NCBI RefSeq assembly: GCF_000020965.1 | Contig: NC_011297.1 | Location: 882,387 to 946,386 of the forward strand | Reading direction: 5' to 3' | DNA length: 64,000 bases | DNA from: Dictyoglomus thermophilum H-6-12 | GTDB lineage: Bacteria > Dictyoglomota > Dictyoglomia > Dictyoglomales > Dictyoglomaceae | Shown: one piece after another, positions 1-9,329 of the stretch | How the letters are laid out: each line of letters starts with the position of its first letter | How positions within the stretch are numbered: position 1 is the stretch's first letter | Notes under the pieces: generated by a model | What the model saw: only the letters and a program-made list of their open reading frames with translations | The model's database searches: none | What the model was told of the DNA's origin: nothing | Translations under genes and position numbers: made by a program

Positions 1-546
1 ATTAATTTGCTTCCAAAAGAGGCTAAGAAAAAAGAACCCATAAGGTTACCTTTTCTTGGTGTACTAATTACGCTTGTGGGTTTGATTTTACTAATTGGGG
101 AGATCATACTTTATTTTAATCTTTCTTCGGAGGTTGCAAATTTAAGAAATGAAAATACATCATTGGAGATTCAGATTAATGATTTAAAAAACAAAATCAA
201 TGAACTTCAGAAATTACAGAGTATAAAATCCCAATATGAAGAGAAATTAAAACTGGTAGAAGAAATATCAAAAAGGGAAATTGCATGGCTTGACTTATTT
301 GAGATGTTAAATAGTATAACTCCTAAGAATTTGTGGGTTAAAAGTTTTAATCTGGATTCTTCTGATAATATAAACATTGAAGGCTTTGCTCTCAATTATA
401 AAGAGATTGCCATATTTTTAGATCAACTTGACAAAAGTAATCTTGTAAAAAATGCTTCTTTGGGATTTGCTCAAAAAGTGGGAGAACCACCTTTGGTTTC
501 TATAAATTTTAGGATTGTGGCTCAGTATAAGAGGGGTGAACAATGA
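1..546 (+). CDS. pilN: PilN-type pilus assembly inner-membrane protein (5' end cut by window)
   Basis: PilN works with PilM, PilO and PilP in the inner-membrane alignment complex of type IV pilus or type II secretion machines. The frame is open from base 1 and the first codons read I-N-L-L-P-K-E. PilN proteins typically begin M-I-N-L-L-P, so the true ATG is probably just outside the window; the TTG at position 7 is an unlikely start. One membrane segment follows a basic N-terminus, then a heptad-like coiled coil (bases 140-270) and a compact C-terminal domain. The stop overlaps the start of pilO by 4 bases, which indicates translational coupling. Confidence 0.85.
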   Translation: MNLLPKEAKKKEPIRLPFLGVLITLVGLILLIGEIILYFNLSSEVANLRNENTSLEIQINDLKNKINELQKLQSIKSQYEEKLKLVEEISKREIAWLDLFEMLNSITPKNLWVKSFNLDSSDNINIEGFALNYKEIAIFLDQLDKSNLVKNASLGFAQKVGEPPLVSINFRIVAQYKRGEQ

Positions 547-1124
547 AGATAAGTATAAACAAATGGGTTATAATTGGAATCTTACTTTTTGTAATTTCAA
601 TTGGTTTTTACTTTGTCTTTTATAAAGCTTTAGAAAACGAAAAAACAACTCTTACAGAAAGTATCGAAACCAATAGGCAGATGTTACTTAGGTATCAACT
701 TAGCTATAAAAAGAGCTTAGAAGAATGGGAGAAATTTAAGGATTCTCTTCAAAGATTTTCAGAAATTCAGCAAAAACTTCCTACAAAAGAGGATCTTCCA
801 AGTTTATTAGCCTTTATTGAATCTATAGCTAAAAATTCAAAATTATCAATTAATAGTTTTAAGCCTTTACCTCCTGAAGTAAAACAGACCACAACTCAAG
901 AGCAACAAGGAAAACAAGTTCAGCAGGAGCAAAAACCAGCTTATGAAGAAAGATCGTACAGTCTTGATCTTCAAGGAAGTTATGGTGGGTTTTTACTGTT
1001 CTTATCTAAGTTAAAAACAGCGCCTAGGTTAATACTGATGAAAGATTTGAAAATAGATCCTGTTGATGTGACTGCAAAAGAATTGAAATTTTCTTTTGTC
1101 CTTTCAACCTTCATAACTAAATAG
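543..1124 (+). CDS. pilO: PilO-type pilus assembly protein
   Basis: PilO is the bitopic inner-membrane partner of PilN in the type IV pilus alignment complex. The 193-residue protein has a short cytoplasmic tail, one membrane helix (about residues 8-27), a coiled coil to about residue 80, a Gln-rich linker (about 115-135), and a C-terminal domain ending in beta-rich sequence. That layout and length fit PilO. It overlaps pilN by 4 bases and lies 13 bases before the next gene. The assignment rests on layout and position more than on sharp motifs. Confidence 0.8.
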   Translation: MKISINKWVIIGILLFVISIGFYFVFYKALENEKTTLTESIETNRQMLLRYQLSYKKSLEEWEKFKDSLQRFSEIQQKLPTKEDLPSLLAFIESIAKNSKLSINSFKPLPPEVKQTTTQEQQGKQVQQEQKPAYEERSYSLDLQGSYGGFLLFLSKLKTAPRLILMKDLKIDPVDVTAKELKFSFVLSTFITK

Positions 1125-1137
1125 GTGGGGAAAGAAG

Positions 1138-1716
1138 ATGGACTTAAAAAGTTTATTGAGTAACCCAAAACAGAGAATTATATTTTTAGTAGTACTCTTG
1201 GTATTGATTGGCCTGATAGGCGGTTATTATGTGGTTACAAATTACATATTGGTACCTTCTGAAGAAACAGTTGTAACAACACCAAGAAGAGTGACTTCTA
1301 TAGAGACGTATACCTTAGCTCAATTGCTTGAGACCCTAACTCGACAAACGTCAGTGGTTTTTACTTATTCAAGGGTTGAGCTCGGTAGAAGTAATCCATT
1401 TATTCCAGTTATTGACCTAACTCCTAAGAAACAAGTTTCTCAAGTGCCTCAAAGTACTCCTAGTAATGTTAATATTACAGTAACTCCAAAAGCACCTTTG
1501 GAATCTACTAAGACATGGTATAGCAACTTTAGGTTAACAGGGATTGTGATGGGTAAAGATAGACGCTATGCTATCATTGAAGAGGGGGATAGGGGCTATG
1601 TCTTGAGAGAGGGTGAGTTTTTGAAAAATGATATATATGTTTCTAAGATTAGTGATAGTTCTGTGGTTTTAAAAAGAGGTAATGCTTATGCCACATTAAA
1701 ATTGGGAGGTGAATAA
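1138..1716 (+). CDS. PilP-like pilus assembly protein
   Basis: The 192-residue protein has one N-terminal membrane helix (about residues 13-33), a Pro/Thr/Ser-rich linker, and a C-terminal beta-rich domain (about 125-192). That domain carries the pattern seen in PilP and GspC: an isoleucine-rich 'VMG..RYAIIE' strand, then 'GYVLREGE' and 'VSKISDSSVVLKRG'. PilP links the PilNO complex to the secretin. PilP is usually a lipoprotein, but here a membrane helix replaces the lipobox, so the architecture is closer to GspC. An AGGTGGGGAAAG ribosome site sits just upstream. Its place between pilO and the secretin gene supports the role. Confidence 0.7.
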   Translation: MDLKSLLSNPKQRIIFLVVLLVLIGLIGGYYVVTNYILVPSEETVVTTPRRVTSIETYTLAQLLETLTRQTSVVFTYSRVELGRSNPFIPVIDLTPKKQVSQVPQSTPSNVNITVTPKAPLESTKTWYSNFRLTGIVMGKDRRYAIIEEGDRGYVLREGEFLKNDIYVSKISDSSVVLKRGNAYATLKLGGE

Positions 1717-1717
1717 T

Positions 1718-4700
1718 TTGAGGTTTAAAAGGGGAAAAAGTCTGATATTTTGTATTTTTTTGATTTTTATTTTTTCTATATTATATGCCCAAGTCGCAAA
1801 TTTTAGCTTAGTGGGAGTGCAAGTAGAAGAGGGGGTAGGAGGAAGTCTTAATATTGGATTTTATTTCTCTCCCACAACAGGTTTGCCTAAATTTGATATC
1901 CAGCAGAAAGATGGTAAATTGGTTGTTACCTTCTTGAATACAACTGTCAAGATGCCCTCCAAATCTATCGACGTAAACAAGGCCTTTCTTACAAAAATTG
2001 AACTTACCCAGAACGAAAAAAATACAATAGTTTACATAAATTTTGTGGGTGGAGTGCCCACCTATATCTATAATTCAGGGGTAGGAAGTTTAAAATTAGT
2101 CTTGAATCCTCAGTTGTCTGGTGTGTCTACTACCTTATCCAAGACAAAAGAATCTGAAGTAAATCTGATTAGTATAAATGTTGACAAAAACTATAAGCCG
2201 AATTTAATTGTGTTAAATTTCTCTGCTGAGGTTCCTGAATATAAGGTCTCTTTATTACAAAACCCCTTAAGGCTTGTTATTGATATAAACAATACGATAA
2301 ATAAAGTGACTACAAAAAGTATCTCTGTAAATTCAAGCCCTATACTTGGAGTTAGAGTTTCTCAGTTTACTACAAAGCCTTATGTTACACGTGTGGTTGT
2401 AGACTTAAAAACTTCATATCCTAAATTAGTAGTTAAGGATTATCAAAATAAGTTATATATTGGAACTTCGGAAGTGTTAGCAAAAGTAGTACCCGTTTCT
2501 CAAAAAGTTGTAACGGAGGTTCCTAAAGTTGAGGAAGCACCAAAAGTAACCGAAGTTAAAACTACTACTGTAGAAGAAAAGCCAGAAGAAAAACCTAAAG
2601 AAGAAATTGTAAGTAAGCCTGTAGAAGTAAAGGATAAGTTTCAACAAAGAATATCGGTCTCTTTTGATAGAGCAGAGATAAGAGATGTATTGAAGGCAAT
2701 GGGTCAGCTTGCGGGATTGAATATTATCACTGATATAGGGGTTCAGGGAAGAATAAGTGTATACTTGAAAGATATTCCTTTTAAAGATGCTTTTTATGCT
2801 TTACTAGCCTCTTCTGATTTAGGGTACATTCAACAAGGCGAAATTATTATTGTAGCTAATCTTGATAAGTTACAAAAGATAGAAAGTAGGGATTTGGTAA
2901 CAAAGGTTTATCAATTGAAGTATTTTGAAAGTCAGAAGGCTAAGGATATTTTAAGTAAAACTTCTAAAACTGCAGTTTTTGATTCTGATGATTCGAGAAA
3001 TTGGCTTATAGTTTCTGCTCCTCCATCAGAGTTTGCAAAGATAGAAAGCACAATCAAAACTTTGGATATCCCATCGGAAAGTATAGCAGGAGCTAAGACC
3101 TTAGGAAAGGTTATTTTGGAAAAGAGTGAAGACACTTATCTTGTAACTCTAACTGCAAAAGGCGATGATATTAAGGATATTCTTCAGGAGATAATTCAAA
3201 AATCTGGTAAAAATATTATCTTCTCTAAAGATGTATCTGGGGGTGTTTACTTAACTCTTAATAGAGTTCCTCTCGATAGAGCTATCGATTTGATAATAAG
3301 AAGTTCTGGATATATTTATGAGGTTAGAGAAGGTGGAGTGATATTAGTAAGTGCTCCTAAGATTGAAGGTGCACCCTCTCCTATAATTGAAATTAAGGAG
3401 CTTGTAAAAATTGATAAAATTGGAGATGTATTTTATGTAACTGCAAGTCTCAAGAAGTCAGATATCAGGGATGTTTTACAAGAAATTGCGAGCAAGACTG
3501 ATTTAAATTTCATTGTAGATCCTAAGGTTTCTGGTACTGTAGATTTATTTGTTAATAAGGTGCCTCTTGATGAGGTCTTAACAATCATTCAAAGACTTGC
3601 TAATTTTGATATGGAAAAAGTTGGAAAGACCTATTACATAAGACCTAAGGAAGTTCAAACTGCAACTGTACCTCAGGTTATAAGTACGAAGCTTTATGTA
3701 TTAAAGTATATAACCCTTCAAGATATTTTGAGGGTAGGAGGTAGTTTAGTAAAGAACTTAAGTTTGAGTTATGATGATAAGACGAGGCTGCTTATAGCAC
3801 AAGGTAAGGAAGATGATTTGAAGGTATTAGATGAACTAATAAGCAGGATAGATGTAGAGAAGAAGGAAGCAGTAGTTAGTAGAGAGCTCCTTACGGTAGA
3901 GAGGGAAGGAGACAAGATATATGTAAGTTGCGATCTAAGGGGTGCAGATATAAGGGAAGTATTGAGGGAGCTTGGAAAGAAGGCAGATATAAACTTTGTG
4001 ATAGATCAGAAGGTTACAGGGCAAATTGACCTATATCTCAACAAGGTAGAGCTTCCTGAGGTGCTGAATATAATTCAGAGGGCAGGTAAGTTGAGTATAA
4101 CTACTGAGGATAAAGTGACATATGTGAAGCCCTATGAAGAGAAGGTAGCTGTGCCAGTTGAGGTAGCAAAGACAAAGATATATGCATTGAAATACATTAC
4201 ATTGTCAGACATAGAGAGGGTAGGAGGTAGTTTAGTAAAGAACTTAAGTTTGAGTTATGATGATAAGACGAGGCTGCTTATAGCACAAGGTAAGGAAGAT
4301 GATTTGAAGGTATTAGATGAACTAATAAGCAGGATAGATGTAGAGAAGAAGGAAGCAGTAGTTAGTAGAGAGCTCCTTACGGTAGAGAGGGAAGGAGACA
4401 AGATATATGTAAGTTGTGATCTAAGGGGTGCAGATATAAGGGAAGTATTGAGGGAGCTTGGAAAGAAGGCAGATATAAACTTTGTGATAGATCAGAAGGT
4501 TACAGGGCAAATTGACCTATATCTCAACAAGGTAGAGCTTCCTGAGACTCTTGATATACTCAGTAAGATTGCAAGTATCTCCTTTGAAAAAGTAGGTTCT
4601 GTGACCTTTGTAAAGCCATTTACCACAGCTGTAGTAGCAACAAAGGAAGGTGCTCCAATTGTCACAAAAGAATACAAGTTAAAATATATATCCTTAGATA

Positions 4701-5488
4701 CATTGAAATCTGTAGTGTCAGGAATAGCTAAAGATGTTAATTTCTATTATGATCAGACTTCAGGTCTCCTATTAGTGCAAGGACCAGCAGATCAAGTCTC
4801 CTCCGTAGAGAGCATGATAGCAAAACTTGATAAACCTACTCCTCAAGTAAAAATAGATGTGCAAGTTATTGAGGTATCAAGAGAAAATATTAAAGATATT
4901 GGAATTGAATGGGGTACTGGTAGTATTTCTACAGGATTACAAATTACAGCAAATGTGGGTTGGCAAGATCTTAGGATAAGTATTATAAACCCAGGACAGA
5001 TTAGTGCTAATATCAAAGCATTAGAGTCTCAAAACAAAGCTAAAATATTAGCTCAACCTAGTATGACCACTGTAAGTGGTAAATCTACAAGAATTATGAT
5101 TGGTGATAGAGTACCACTAATATCCTATGATGCTCAGGGCAATAGACAAGTGAGTTTTGTAGATGTAGGTATAATTTTAAATGTAACTCCTACGGTGAAT
5201 GCTGATGGTACTATAACGGCTAACTTAAATCCACAAGTAAGTACAATTCAGGGATATGTTCAGGATGTACCTATAATTTCTACTCGTGAGGCTCAAACAA
5301 TTGTAAATCTCAAGAATGGTGAAACTCTTGCTTTGGGAGGTTTGTTAAGGCAAGAAGAAATAGAAAGCATGTCTAAGGTACCACTTCTTGGAGATATTCC
5401 AATTTTAGGTGAACTATTTAAGGCAAGAAAAATTCAAAAGGTTGAAAGAGAGCTTATTATACTAATTACGCCTAAGATAATTGAGTAG
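1718..5488 (+). CDS. pilQ: PilQ-type secretin with expanded N-domain array
   Basis: Secretins form the outer-membrane ring through which pili or secreted proteins pass. After a signal peptide (about first 28 residues) come an AMIN-like region (bases 2170-2470), a Lys/Glu/Pro linker (2490-2640), and alternating STN and secretin-N modules (2650-4850). I count five STN-like and four secretin-N-like segments. The C-terminal secretin barrel contains the 'ILAQPSMTT' strand, 'VDVGIILNVTP', the 'LGGL' turn and 'SKVPLLGDIPILGELF'. At 1256 residues it is well above the usual 400-750. Two modules derive from a 331-base near-identical duplication. I chose the TTG at 1718 because GGGAGGTG lies 6 bases before it; the upstream GTG at 1709 sits inside that ribosome site. 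Confidence 0.92.
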   Translation: MRFKRGKSLIFCIFLIFIFSILYAQVANFSLVGVQVEEGVGGSLNIGFYFSPTTGLPKFDIQQKDGKLVVTFLNTTVKMPSKSIDVNKAFLTKIELTQNEKNTIVYINFVGGVPTYIYNSGVGSLKLVLNPQLSGVSTTLSKTKESEVNLISINVDKNYKPNLIVLNFSAEVPEYKVSLLQNPLRLVIDINNTINKVTTKSISVNSSPILGVRVSQFTTKPYVTRVVVDLKTSYPKLVVKDYQNKLYIGTSEVLAKVVPVSQKVVTEVPKVEEAPKVTEVKTTTVEEKPEEKPKEEIVSKPVEVKDKFQQRISVSFDRAEIRDVLKAMGQLAGLNIITDIGVQGRISVYLKDIPFKDAFYALLASSDLGYIQQGEIIIVANLDKLQKIESRDLVTKVYQLKYFESQKAKDILSKTSKTAVFDSDDSRNWLIVSAPPSEFAKIESTIKTLDIPSESIAGAKTLGKVILEKSEDTYLVTLTAKGDDIKDILQEIIQKSGKNIIFSKDVSGGVYLTLNRVPLDRAIDLIIRSSGYIYEVREGGVILVSAPKIEGAPSPIIEIKELVKIDKIGDVFYVTASLKKSDIRDVLQEIASKTDLNFIVDPKVSGTVDLFVNKVPLDEVLTIIQRLANFDMEKVGKTYYIRPKEVQTATVPQVISTKLYVLKYITLQDILRVGGSLVKNLSLSYDDKTRLLIAQGKEDDLKVLDELISRIDVEKKEAVVSRELLTVEREGDKIYVSCDLRGADIREVLRELGKKADINFVIDQKVTGQIDLYLNKVELPEVLNIIQRAGKLSITTEDKVTYVKPYEEKVAVPVEVAKTKIYALKYITLSDIERVGGSLVKNLSLSYDDKTRLLIAQGKEDDLKVLDELISRIDVEKKEAVVSRELLTVEREGDKIYVSCDLRGADIREVLRELGKKADINFVIDQKVTGQIDLYLNKVELPETLDILSKIASISFEKVGSVTFVKPFTTAVVATKEGAPIVTKEYKLKYISLDTLKSVVSGIAKDVNFYYDQTSGLLLVQGPADQVSSVESMIAKLDKPTPQVKIDVQVIEVSRENIKDIGIEWGTGSISTGLQITANVGWQDLRISIINPGQISANIKALESQNKAKILAQPSMTTVSGKSTRIMIGDRVPLISYDAQGNRQVSFVDVGIILNVTPTVNADGTITANLNPQVSTIQGYVQDVPIISTREAQTIVNLKNGETLALGGLLRQEEIESMSKVPLLGDIPILGELFKARKIQKVERELIILITPKIIE
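3730..4060 (+). repeat. 331-base internal direct repeat, copy 1 (secretin gene)
   Basis: This segment recurs 486 bases (162 codons) downstream with one difference in 331 bases: C at 3931 versus T at 4417, both Cys codons. It encodes most of one secretin-N module and the following STN module. The sequence diverges abruptly on both sides, as expected from a recent duplication or gene conversion. Confidence 0.97.
4216..4546 (+). repeat. 331-base internal direct repeat, copy 2 (secretin gene)
   Basis: Second copy of the 3730-4060 segment, in the same frame and 330/331 identical by direct comparison. The 155 unrepeated bases between the copies (4061-4215) encode the end of one STN module and the start of the next secretin-N module. 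Confidence 0.97.
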
Positions 5489-6561
5489 TGAGATTTATGA
5501 TAGAAAAAATACAGGAAAAATTAATAAAAGAAAATATAGATGCTGTATGGATAAGTAATATAGTAAACATTCGGTATCTTACTGGATTTACTGGCTCTAC
5601 TGCAGATTTACTTGTTCTCAGGGAGGGGGGGTATATATTAGTAGATTCAAGATATTGGGAACAAGTAAATCAGGAGGTTAAGGGTATTAAGCCAGTTCTA
5701 GTAGATGGAAATAATAATCTGTTTACTTTTTTAAAGGAGTTAGAGGGCAAAAATAGTCTGAAAAGATTAGGTTTTGAAGCCTCAAATGTGGTTTATAGTA
5801 CTTGGGCTAAATTGAGAGAACTTTTTCAAGATGTTGAATTAGTTCCCTTGAACAATTGGGTTGAAGAGTTACGTATAGTTAAGACAGAAGATGAAATTGA
5901 AAAAATAAAAAAGGCTTTAATGATAGCTGAACAGGCTTTTGAAAATGTCCTACCTTTAATAAAGGTTGGAGTAAGCGAAAAAGATATTGCCATTGAATTG
6001 GAGTATCAAATGGCAAAATTAGGTAGTGAGAGGCCTGCCTTTGATACCATAGTAGCTTCAGGAGAAAGAGGTGCTTTACCTCACGGTAAAGCAAGTAATA
6101 AAAAGCTTATGGGCAATGAGTTTATAGTTTTTGATTTTGGAGCAGTTTATAACGGATATCATTCAGATATTACTCGTACTGTTTATTTTGGTAATCCTAC
6201 TGAAGAAGAAATTTTAGTTTATAATATAGTGTTGGAAGCTCAAAAAAAAGCAGAGGAAATTATTGAAGAAGGTCTTCAATGTAATTTTGTAGATAAAGTT
6301 GCTCGTGATATAATTCAAGAGAATGGTTTTGGAAATTATTTTGGACATGGATTAGGACATGGAGTTGGACTTGAGATTCACGAATTACCAAGACTTTCAC
6401 CTAAAAGTGATATGGTGCTTAAGAAGGGAATGGTGGTTACTATTGAGCCAGGTATTTATATTCCTGGGAAATTTGGGGTAAGGATAGAAGATATGGTAGT
6501 GGTAGACAAAAGTGGCTCAAAAATATTGAATAAACTTACTAACGATTTGATAATTATTTAA
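5488..6561 (+). CDS. M24-family aminopeptidase P / Xaa-Pro peptidase
   Basis: This cytosolic metallopeptidase would cleave X-Pro bonds. The N-terminal creatinase-like domain covers about residues 1-125 ('ISNIVNIRYLTGFTGS', 'VDSRYWEQ'). The C-terminal pita-bread domain shows the dinuclear metal ligands in order: the Asp in 'VFDFGAVYNGYHSDITRT' and its partner Asp, the His in 'GHGLGHGVGLEIHE', Glu in 'TIEPGIY', and Glu in 'RIEDMV'. The length of 357 is normal. The GTG start shares one base with the secretin stop; an ATG at 5497 is an alternative. The placement just before efp matches Bacillus yqhT-efp. Confidence 0.93.
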   Translation: MRFMIEKIQEKLIKENIDAVWISNIVNIRYLTGFTGSTADLLVLREGGYILVDSRYWEQVNQEVKGIKPVLVDGNNNLFTFLKELEGKNSLKRLGFEASNVVYSTWAKLRELFQDVELVPLNNWVEELRIVKTEDEIEKIKKALMIAEQAFENVLPLIKVGVSEKDIAIELEYQMAKLGSERPAFDTIVASGERGALPHGKASNKKLMGNEFIVFDFGAVYNGYHSDITRTVYFGNPTEEEILVYNIVLEAQKKAEEIIEEGLQCNFVDKVARDIIQENGFGNYFGHGLGHGVGLEIHELPRLSPKSDMVLKKGMVVTIEPGIYIPGKFGVRIEDMVVVDKSGSKILNKLTNDLIII

Positions 6562-6583
6562 GGTAAAGGAGGTAAAAAGATAA

Positions 6584-7141
6584 ATGATCTCAGTAAACGA
6601 TTTTTATCCAGGATTAACTATTGAATTAGATGGAGAGATCTACATAGTATTAGAGTATCAACATGTTCATATGGCTCAAGGACAGGCAACGGTCAGAGTT
6701 AAATTAAAAAACCTAAAAACAGGAAATGTTATAAGGAAAACTTTTAAATCCGATGAATACGTCCCGCAAGCCTTTATAAATAAAAGAGAAGCCGAATATT
6801 TGTATAAACAAGGGGATGAATATTATTTTATTGATAATGAAAGTTTTGAACAGTATGTACTTACTGAAGAGCAGTTAGGCGAGGCAATAAATTATTTAAA
6901 AGAGGGAAATACAGTTAGTGTACTTTTTTATGAGGGTAATCCTATTGGAATAGAATTGCCAACTACTGTGGTATTAGAGGTTGTGGAAACAGATCCAGGC
7001 TTGAGAGGAGATACAGTTTCTGGTGGGTCTAAACCTGCAAAACTTGAAACAGGACTTGTTATCCAGGTACCTTTATTTATACAGATAGGGGATAAAGTTG
7101 TTGTGGATACCAGATATGCTAAGTATGTAGAGAGGGCTTAG
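6584..7141 (+). CDS. efp: translation elongation factor P
   Basis: EF-P binds between the P and E sites and relieves ribosome stalling at polyproline. The 185 residues show the KOW-like N domain and two OB domains ('VVLEVVETDPGLRGDT' and the C-terminal 'VIQVPLFIQIGDKVVVDTR'). The loop that normally reads like KPGKGQAF, whose second Lys is modified in E. coli, reads H-M-A-Q-G-Q-A-T here, so Gln32 (codon 6677-6679) replaces the modified Lys. AAAGGAGG lies upstream of the ATG. No modification gene (epmA/epmB, earP, ymfI) is nearby. The protein is full length and I expect it to be functional. Confidence 0.96.
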   Translation: MISVNDFYPGLTIELDGEIYIVLEYQHVHMAQGQATVRVKLKNLKTGNVIRKTFKSDEYVPQAFINKREAEYLYKQGDEYYFIDNESFEQYVLTEEQLGEAINYLKEGNTVSVLFYEGNPIGIELPTTVVLEVVETDPGLRGDTVSGGSKPAKLETGLVIQVPLFIQIGDKVVVDTRYAKYVERA

Positions 7142-7146
7142 ATAAT

Positions 7147-7590
7147 ATGAGAGAGTGGAATTTGGAAGATTTAAAGGAGATAATAAGCTTATTTTCAAAA
7201 AGTAATCTTTCAGAGCTGGTAATAGAAAGTGGTGAAAATAAACTAATACTAAAAAGAGGGGATAATGTAGTAAATATAATTTCAGAAAAAGAGGTTAAAA
7301 AAGAGCAAGGAGAGAAGGAATCTTTTGTAAAAGAAGAAGAGGGAGTATATATTACAGCTCCTTTAGTAGGTGTGTTTTACAGATCTCCAGCACCTGGTGC
7401 TCCTCCCTTTGTGGAAGAGGGAGACCTTGTTGAGCCAGGTCAAACAGTATGTATAATAGAGGCAATGAAACTAATGAATGAAATCAAAAGTCATGTCAGG
7501 GGAAGAGTTAAAAAGATATTGGTAGACAACGGTCAAGCTGTAGAATTTGGACAAAAATTATTCCTTATAGAAACCGATGGCAATGTTTAA
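7147..7590 (+). CDS. accB: biotin carboxyl carrier protein of acetyl-CoA carboxylase
   Basis: BCCP carries biotin between the carboxylase and transferase steps of acetyl-CoA carboxylase. The N-terminal region has the typical '[19 protein letters not shown]' helix, then a charged linker (about 45-66). The C-terminal biotinyl domain holds the E-A-M-K-L-M motif, with Lys108 as the biotin site, and the usual '[13 protein letters not shown]' loop. The length of 147 is normal. The gene follows efp by 5 bases and its end overlaps accC. No carboxyltransferase subunits (accA, accD) are in the window. Confidence 0.95.
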   Translation: MREWNLEDLKEIISLFSKSNLSELVIESGENKLILKRGDNVVNIISEKEVKKEQGEKESFVKEEEGVYITAPLVGVFYRSPAPGAPPFVEEGDLVEPGQTVCIIEAMKLMNEIKSHVRGRVKKILVDNGQAVEFGQKLFLIETDGNV

Positions 7591-8926
7591 GAAAATACTT
7601 ATTGCTAATCGTGGCGAAATTGCTGTAAGGGTTATAAGAGCTTGTAGAGAATTAGGGATTAAAACAGTAGCAGTCTATTCAGAAGCAGATAAAGAGTCTC
7701 TTCATGTATATATGGCCGATGAAGCAGTATGTATAGGACCTCCACCAGCTTCTCAAAGCTATTTAAATATACCTAACATAATAAGTGCGGCTTTAATAAC
7801 TAATGCTGAAGCTATACATCCAGGATATGGATTTTTAGCTGAGTCTGCAAGATTCGCAGAGATATGTCAGGATCATGGTATAGTTTTTATAGGGCCTAAA
7901 AAGGAAGTAATAGAAAGTTTAGGGGATAAAGCAAGAGCTAAAAAATTAATGAAAGAGGCTGGAGTTCCTTTACTTCCCGGTTCTGAGGGACTAATAGAAG
8001 ATGAAAAACAAGCTTTAAGGGTTGCAAAAGAGATAGGTTTTCCTGTTCTCATTAAAGCCACCGCAGGCGGTGGAGGGAAAGGAATGAGGATATCTTATAG
8101 CCCTGAGGAGCTTGTAAAAAATATTAGGCTTGCGAAAATGGAAGCGGAGAAGAATTTTGGAAACCCTGGTGTTTATATAGAAAAATTTATAGAGGAACCA
8201 AGACATGTAGAGATTCAGATTTTAGGGGATCAATATGGTAATATTGTCTCATTAGGGGAGAGGGACTGTACCATCCAAAGAAGATATCAAAAATTGATTG
8301 AGGAGTCACCATCCCCTGTGGTTAACAATAGAATAAGAGAGGCAATGAGTAGAGCAGCTATAAAAGGGGCTTATAAAGTTGGTTATGTAGGACCTGGCAC
8401 CTTTGAATTTCTATTAGATAAAGACGGAAAGTTCTATTTCATGGAAGTAAATACTAGAATTCAAGTAGAGCACACAGTTACTGAGATGGTAACAGGTATT
8501 GATCTGGTAAAATGGCAGATATTAATAGCTGCTGGAGAAAAACTTGATTTAAAAGACATAACTTTAAGAGGGCATGCTATAGAATGTAGGATTAATGCAG
8601 AGGATCCTGATAATAATTTTGCTCCTTCCATAGGTAGAATTGAAAAATATATACCTCCTGGTGGGCCGTTTGTAAGGATAGATACTCATATTTATGAAGG
8701 ATATGAAATGGTACCTTATTATGATTCGTTGCTTGCTAAGGTCATTGCATGGGGCAAGGATAGAGATGAGGCTATAGCAAGAATGAAACGTGCTTTGAAT
8801 GAGTTTGTCATAAGAGGATTAAAGACTACCATTCCACTCCATCTTAAAATTTTGGAAAATAGTTCTTTTGTTAAAGGTGATTATTCTACTAATTTCTTAG
8901 CAAGAAGGATTTTAGTTGAAGAGTAA
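7577..8926 (+). CDS. accC: biotin carboxylase
   Basis: This ATP-grasp enzyme carboxylates biotin on AccB with bicarbonate and ATP. Visible features are the N-terminal preATP-grasp fold ('[23 protein letters not shown]'), the Gly-rich ATP lid '[12 protein letters not shown]', '[17 protein letters not shown]', the metal/active-site '[18 protein letters not shown]', and the C-terminal '[12 protein letters not shown]' domain. The 449 residues match the bacterial single-subunit form. The start overlaps accB by 14 bases; ATG 7583 ([11 protein letters not shown]) is an equally good start. Confidence 0.97.
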   Translation: MAMFKKILIANRGEIAVRVIRACRELGIKTVAVYSEADKESLHVYMADEAVCIGPPPASQSYLNIPNIISAALITNAEAIHPGYGFLAESARFAEICQDHGIVFIGPKKEVIESLGDKARAKKLMKEAGVPLLPGSEGLIEDEKQALRVAKEIGFPVLIKATAGGGGKGMRISYSPEELVKNIRLAKMEAEKNFGNPGVYIEKFIEEPRHVEIQILGDQYGNIVSLGERDCTIQRRYQKLIEESPSPVVNNRIREAMSRAAIKGAYKVGYVGPGTFEFLLDKDGKFYFMEVNTRIQVEHTVTEMVTGIDLVKWQILIAAGEKLDLKDITLRGHAIECRINAEDPDNNFAPSIGRIEKYIPPGGPFVRIDTHIYEGYEMVPYYDSLLAKVIAWGKDRDEAIARMKRALNEFVIRGLKTTIPLHLKILENSSFVKGDYSTNFLARRILVEE

Positions 8927-8960
8927 ATCTGATAAAATATCATCATAGAAGGGTGTTTTT

Positions 8961-9329
8961 ATGAAAGAAGAATTATCTTATGGATCTGTTAAAATATCAA
9001 AAGAGGTAATTGCAGTTATTGCTGGAATAGCTGCTCAAGAAGTCGAAGGAGTAGCTAGGGTAGGAGAGAGCTTATCATCGTTTATAAAATTTGTATCTGG
9101 GATACCTATTGGTAGAGGGTTAAAAGTGGAATTGTTAGATAAGGACGTTTTTATAAGGATTCCTATTTATGTTAAGCAAAATGTCTTTTTCCCTGATATT
9201 GCAAGAGATATTCAAAATCATGTCAAGGAAGTTGTAGAAAGTATGACGGGCTTAAATGTTCGTGAGGTCAACGTTATAATTAAAGGGGTTATTTTAGGTA
9301 AAAAAGGTGAGGAGGACAAGGTTAAATGA
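8961..9329 (+). CDS. Asp23/Gls24 family envelope stress protein
   Basis: The 122-residue protein has the Asp23/Gls24 (DUF322) pattern: 'YGSVKISKEVIAVIAGIAAQEVEGVARV' at the N-terminus and 'VQNHVKEVVESMTGLNVREVNVIIKGV'-like sequence at the C-terminus. In Firmicutes such proteins sit under the membrane, anchored by AmaP, and are linked to cell-envelope stress. It lies 34 bases after accC, as yqhY does in Bacillus. It overlaps the next gene by 4 bases, so the three genes 8961-10085 are probably one functional set. Confidence 0.9.
   Translation: MKEELSYGSVKISKEVIAVIAGIAAQEVEGVARVGESLSSFIKFVSGIPIGRGLKVELLDKDVFIRIPIYVKQNVFFPDIARDIQNHVKEVVESMTGLNVREVNVIIKGVILGKKGEEDKVK

Noticed and set aside
3730-4546. 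CRISPR-like or mobile origin for the repeated blocks
   Set aside because: The repeat is in-frame coding sequence for secretin modules; size and spacing do not fit CRISPR or IS structure.
8927-8960. Promoter or operator between accC and the Asp23 gene (TGATA-AAA-TATCA)
   Set aside because: Arms are only 5 bases in AT-rich sequence and no acceptable -35/-10 pair is present.
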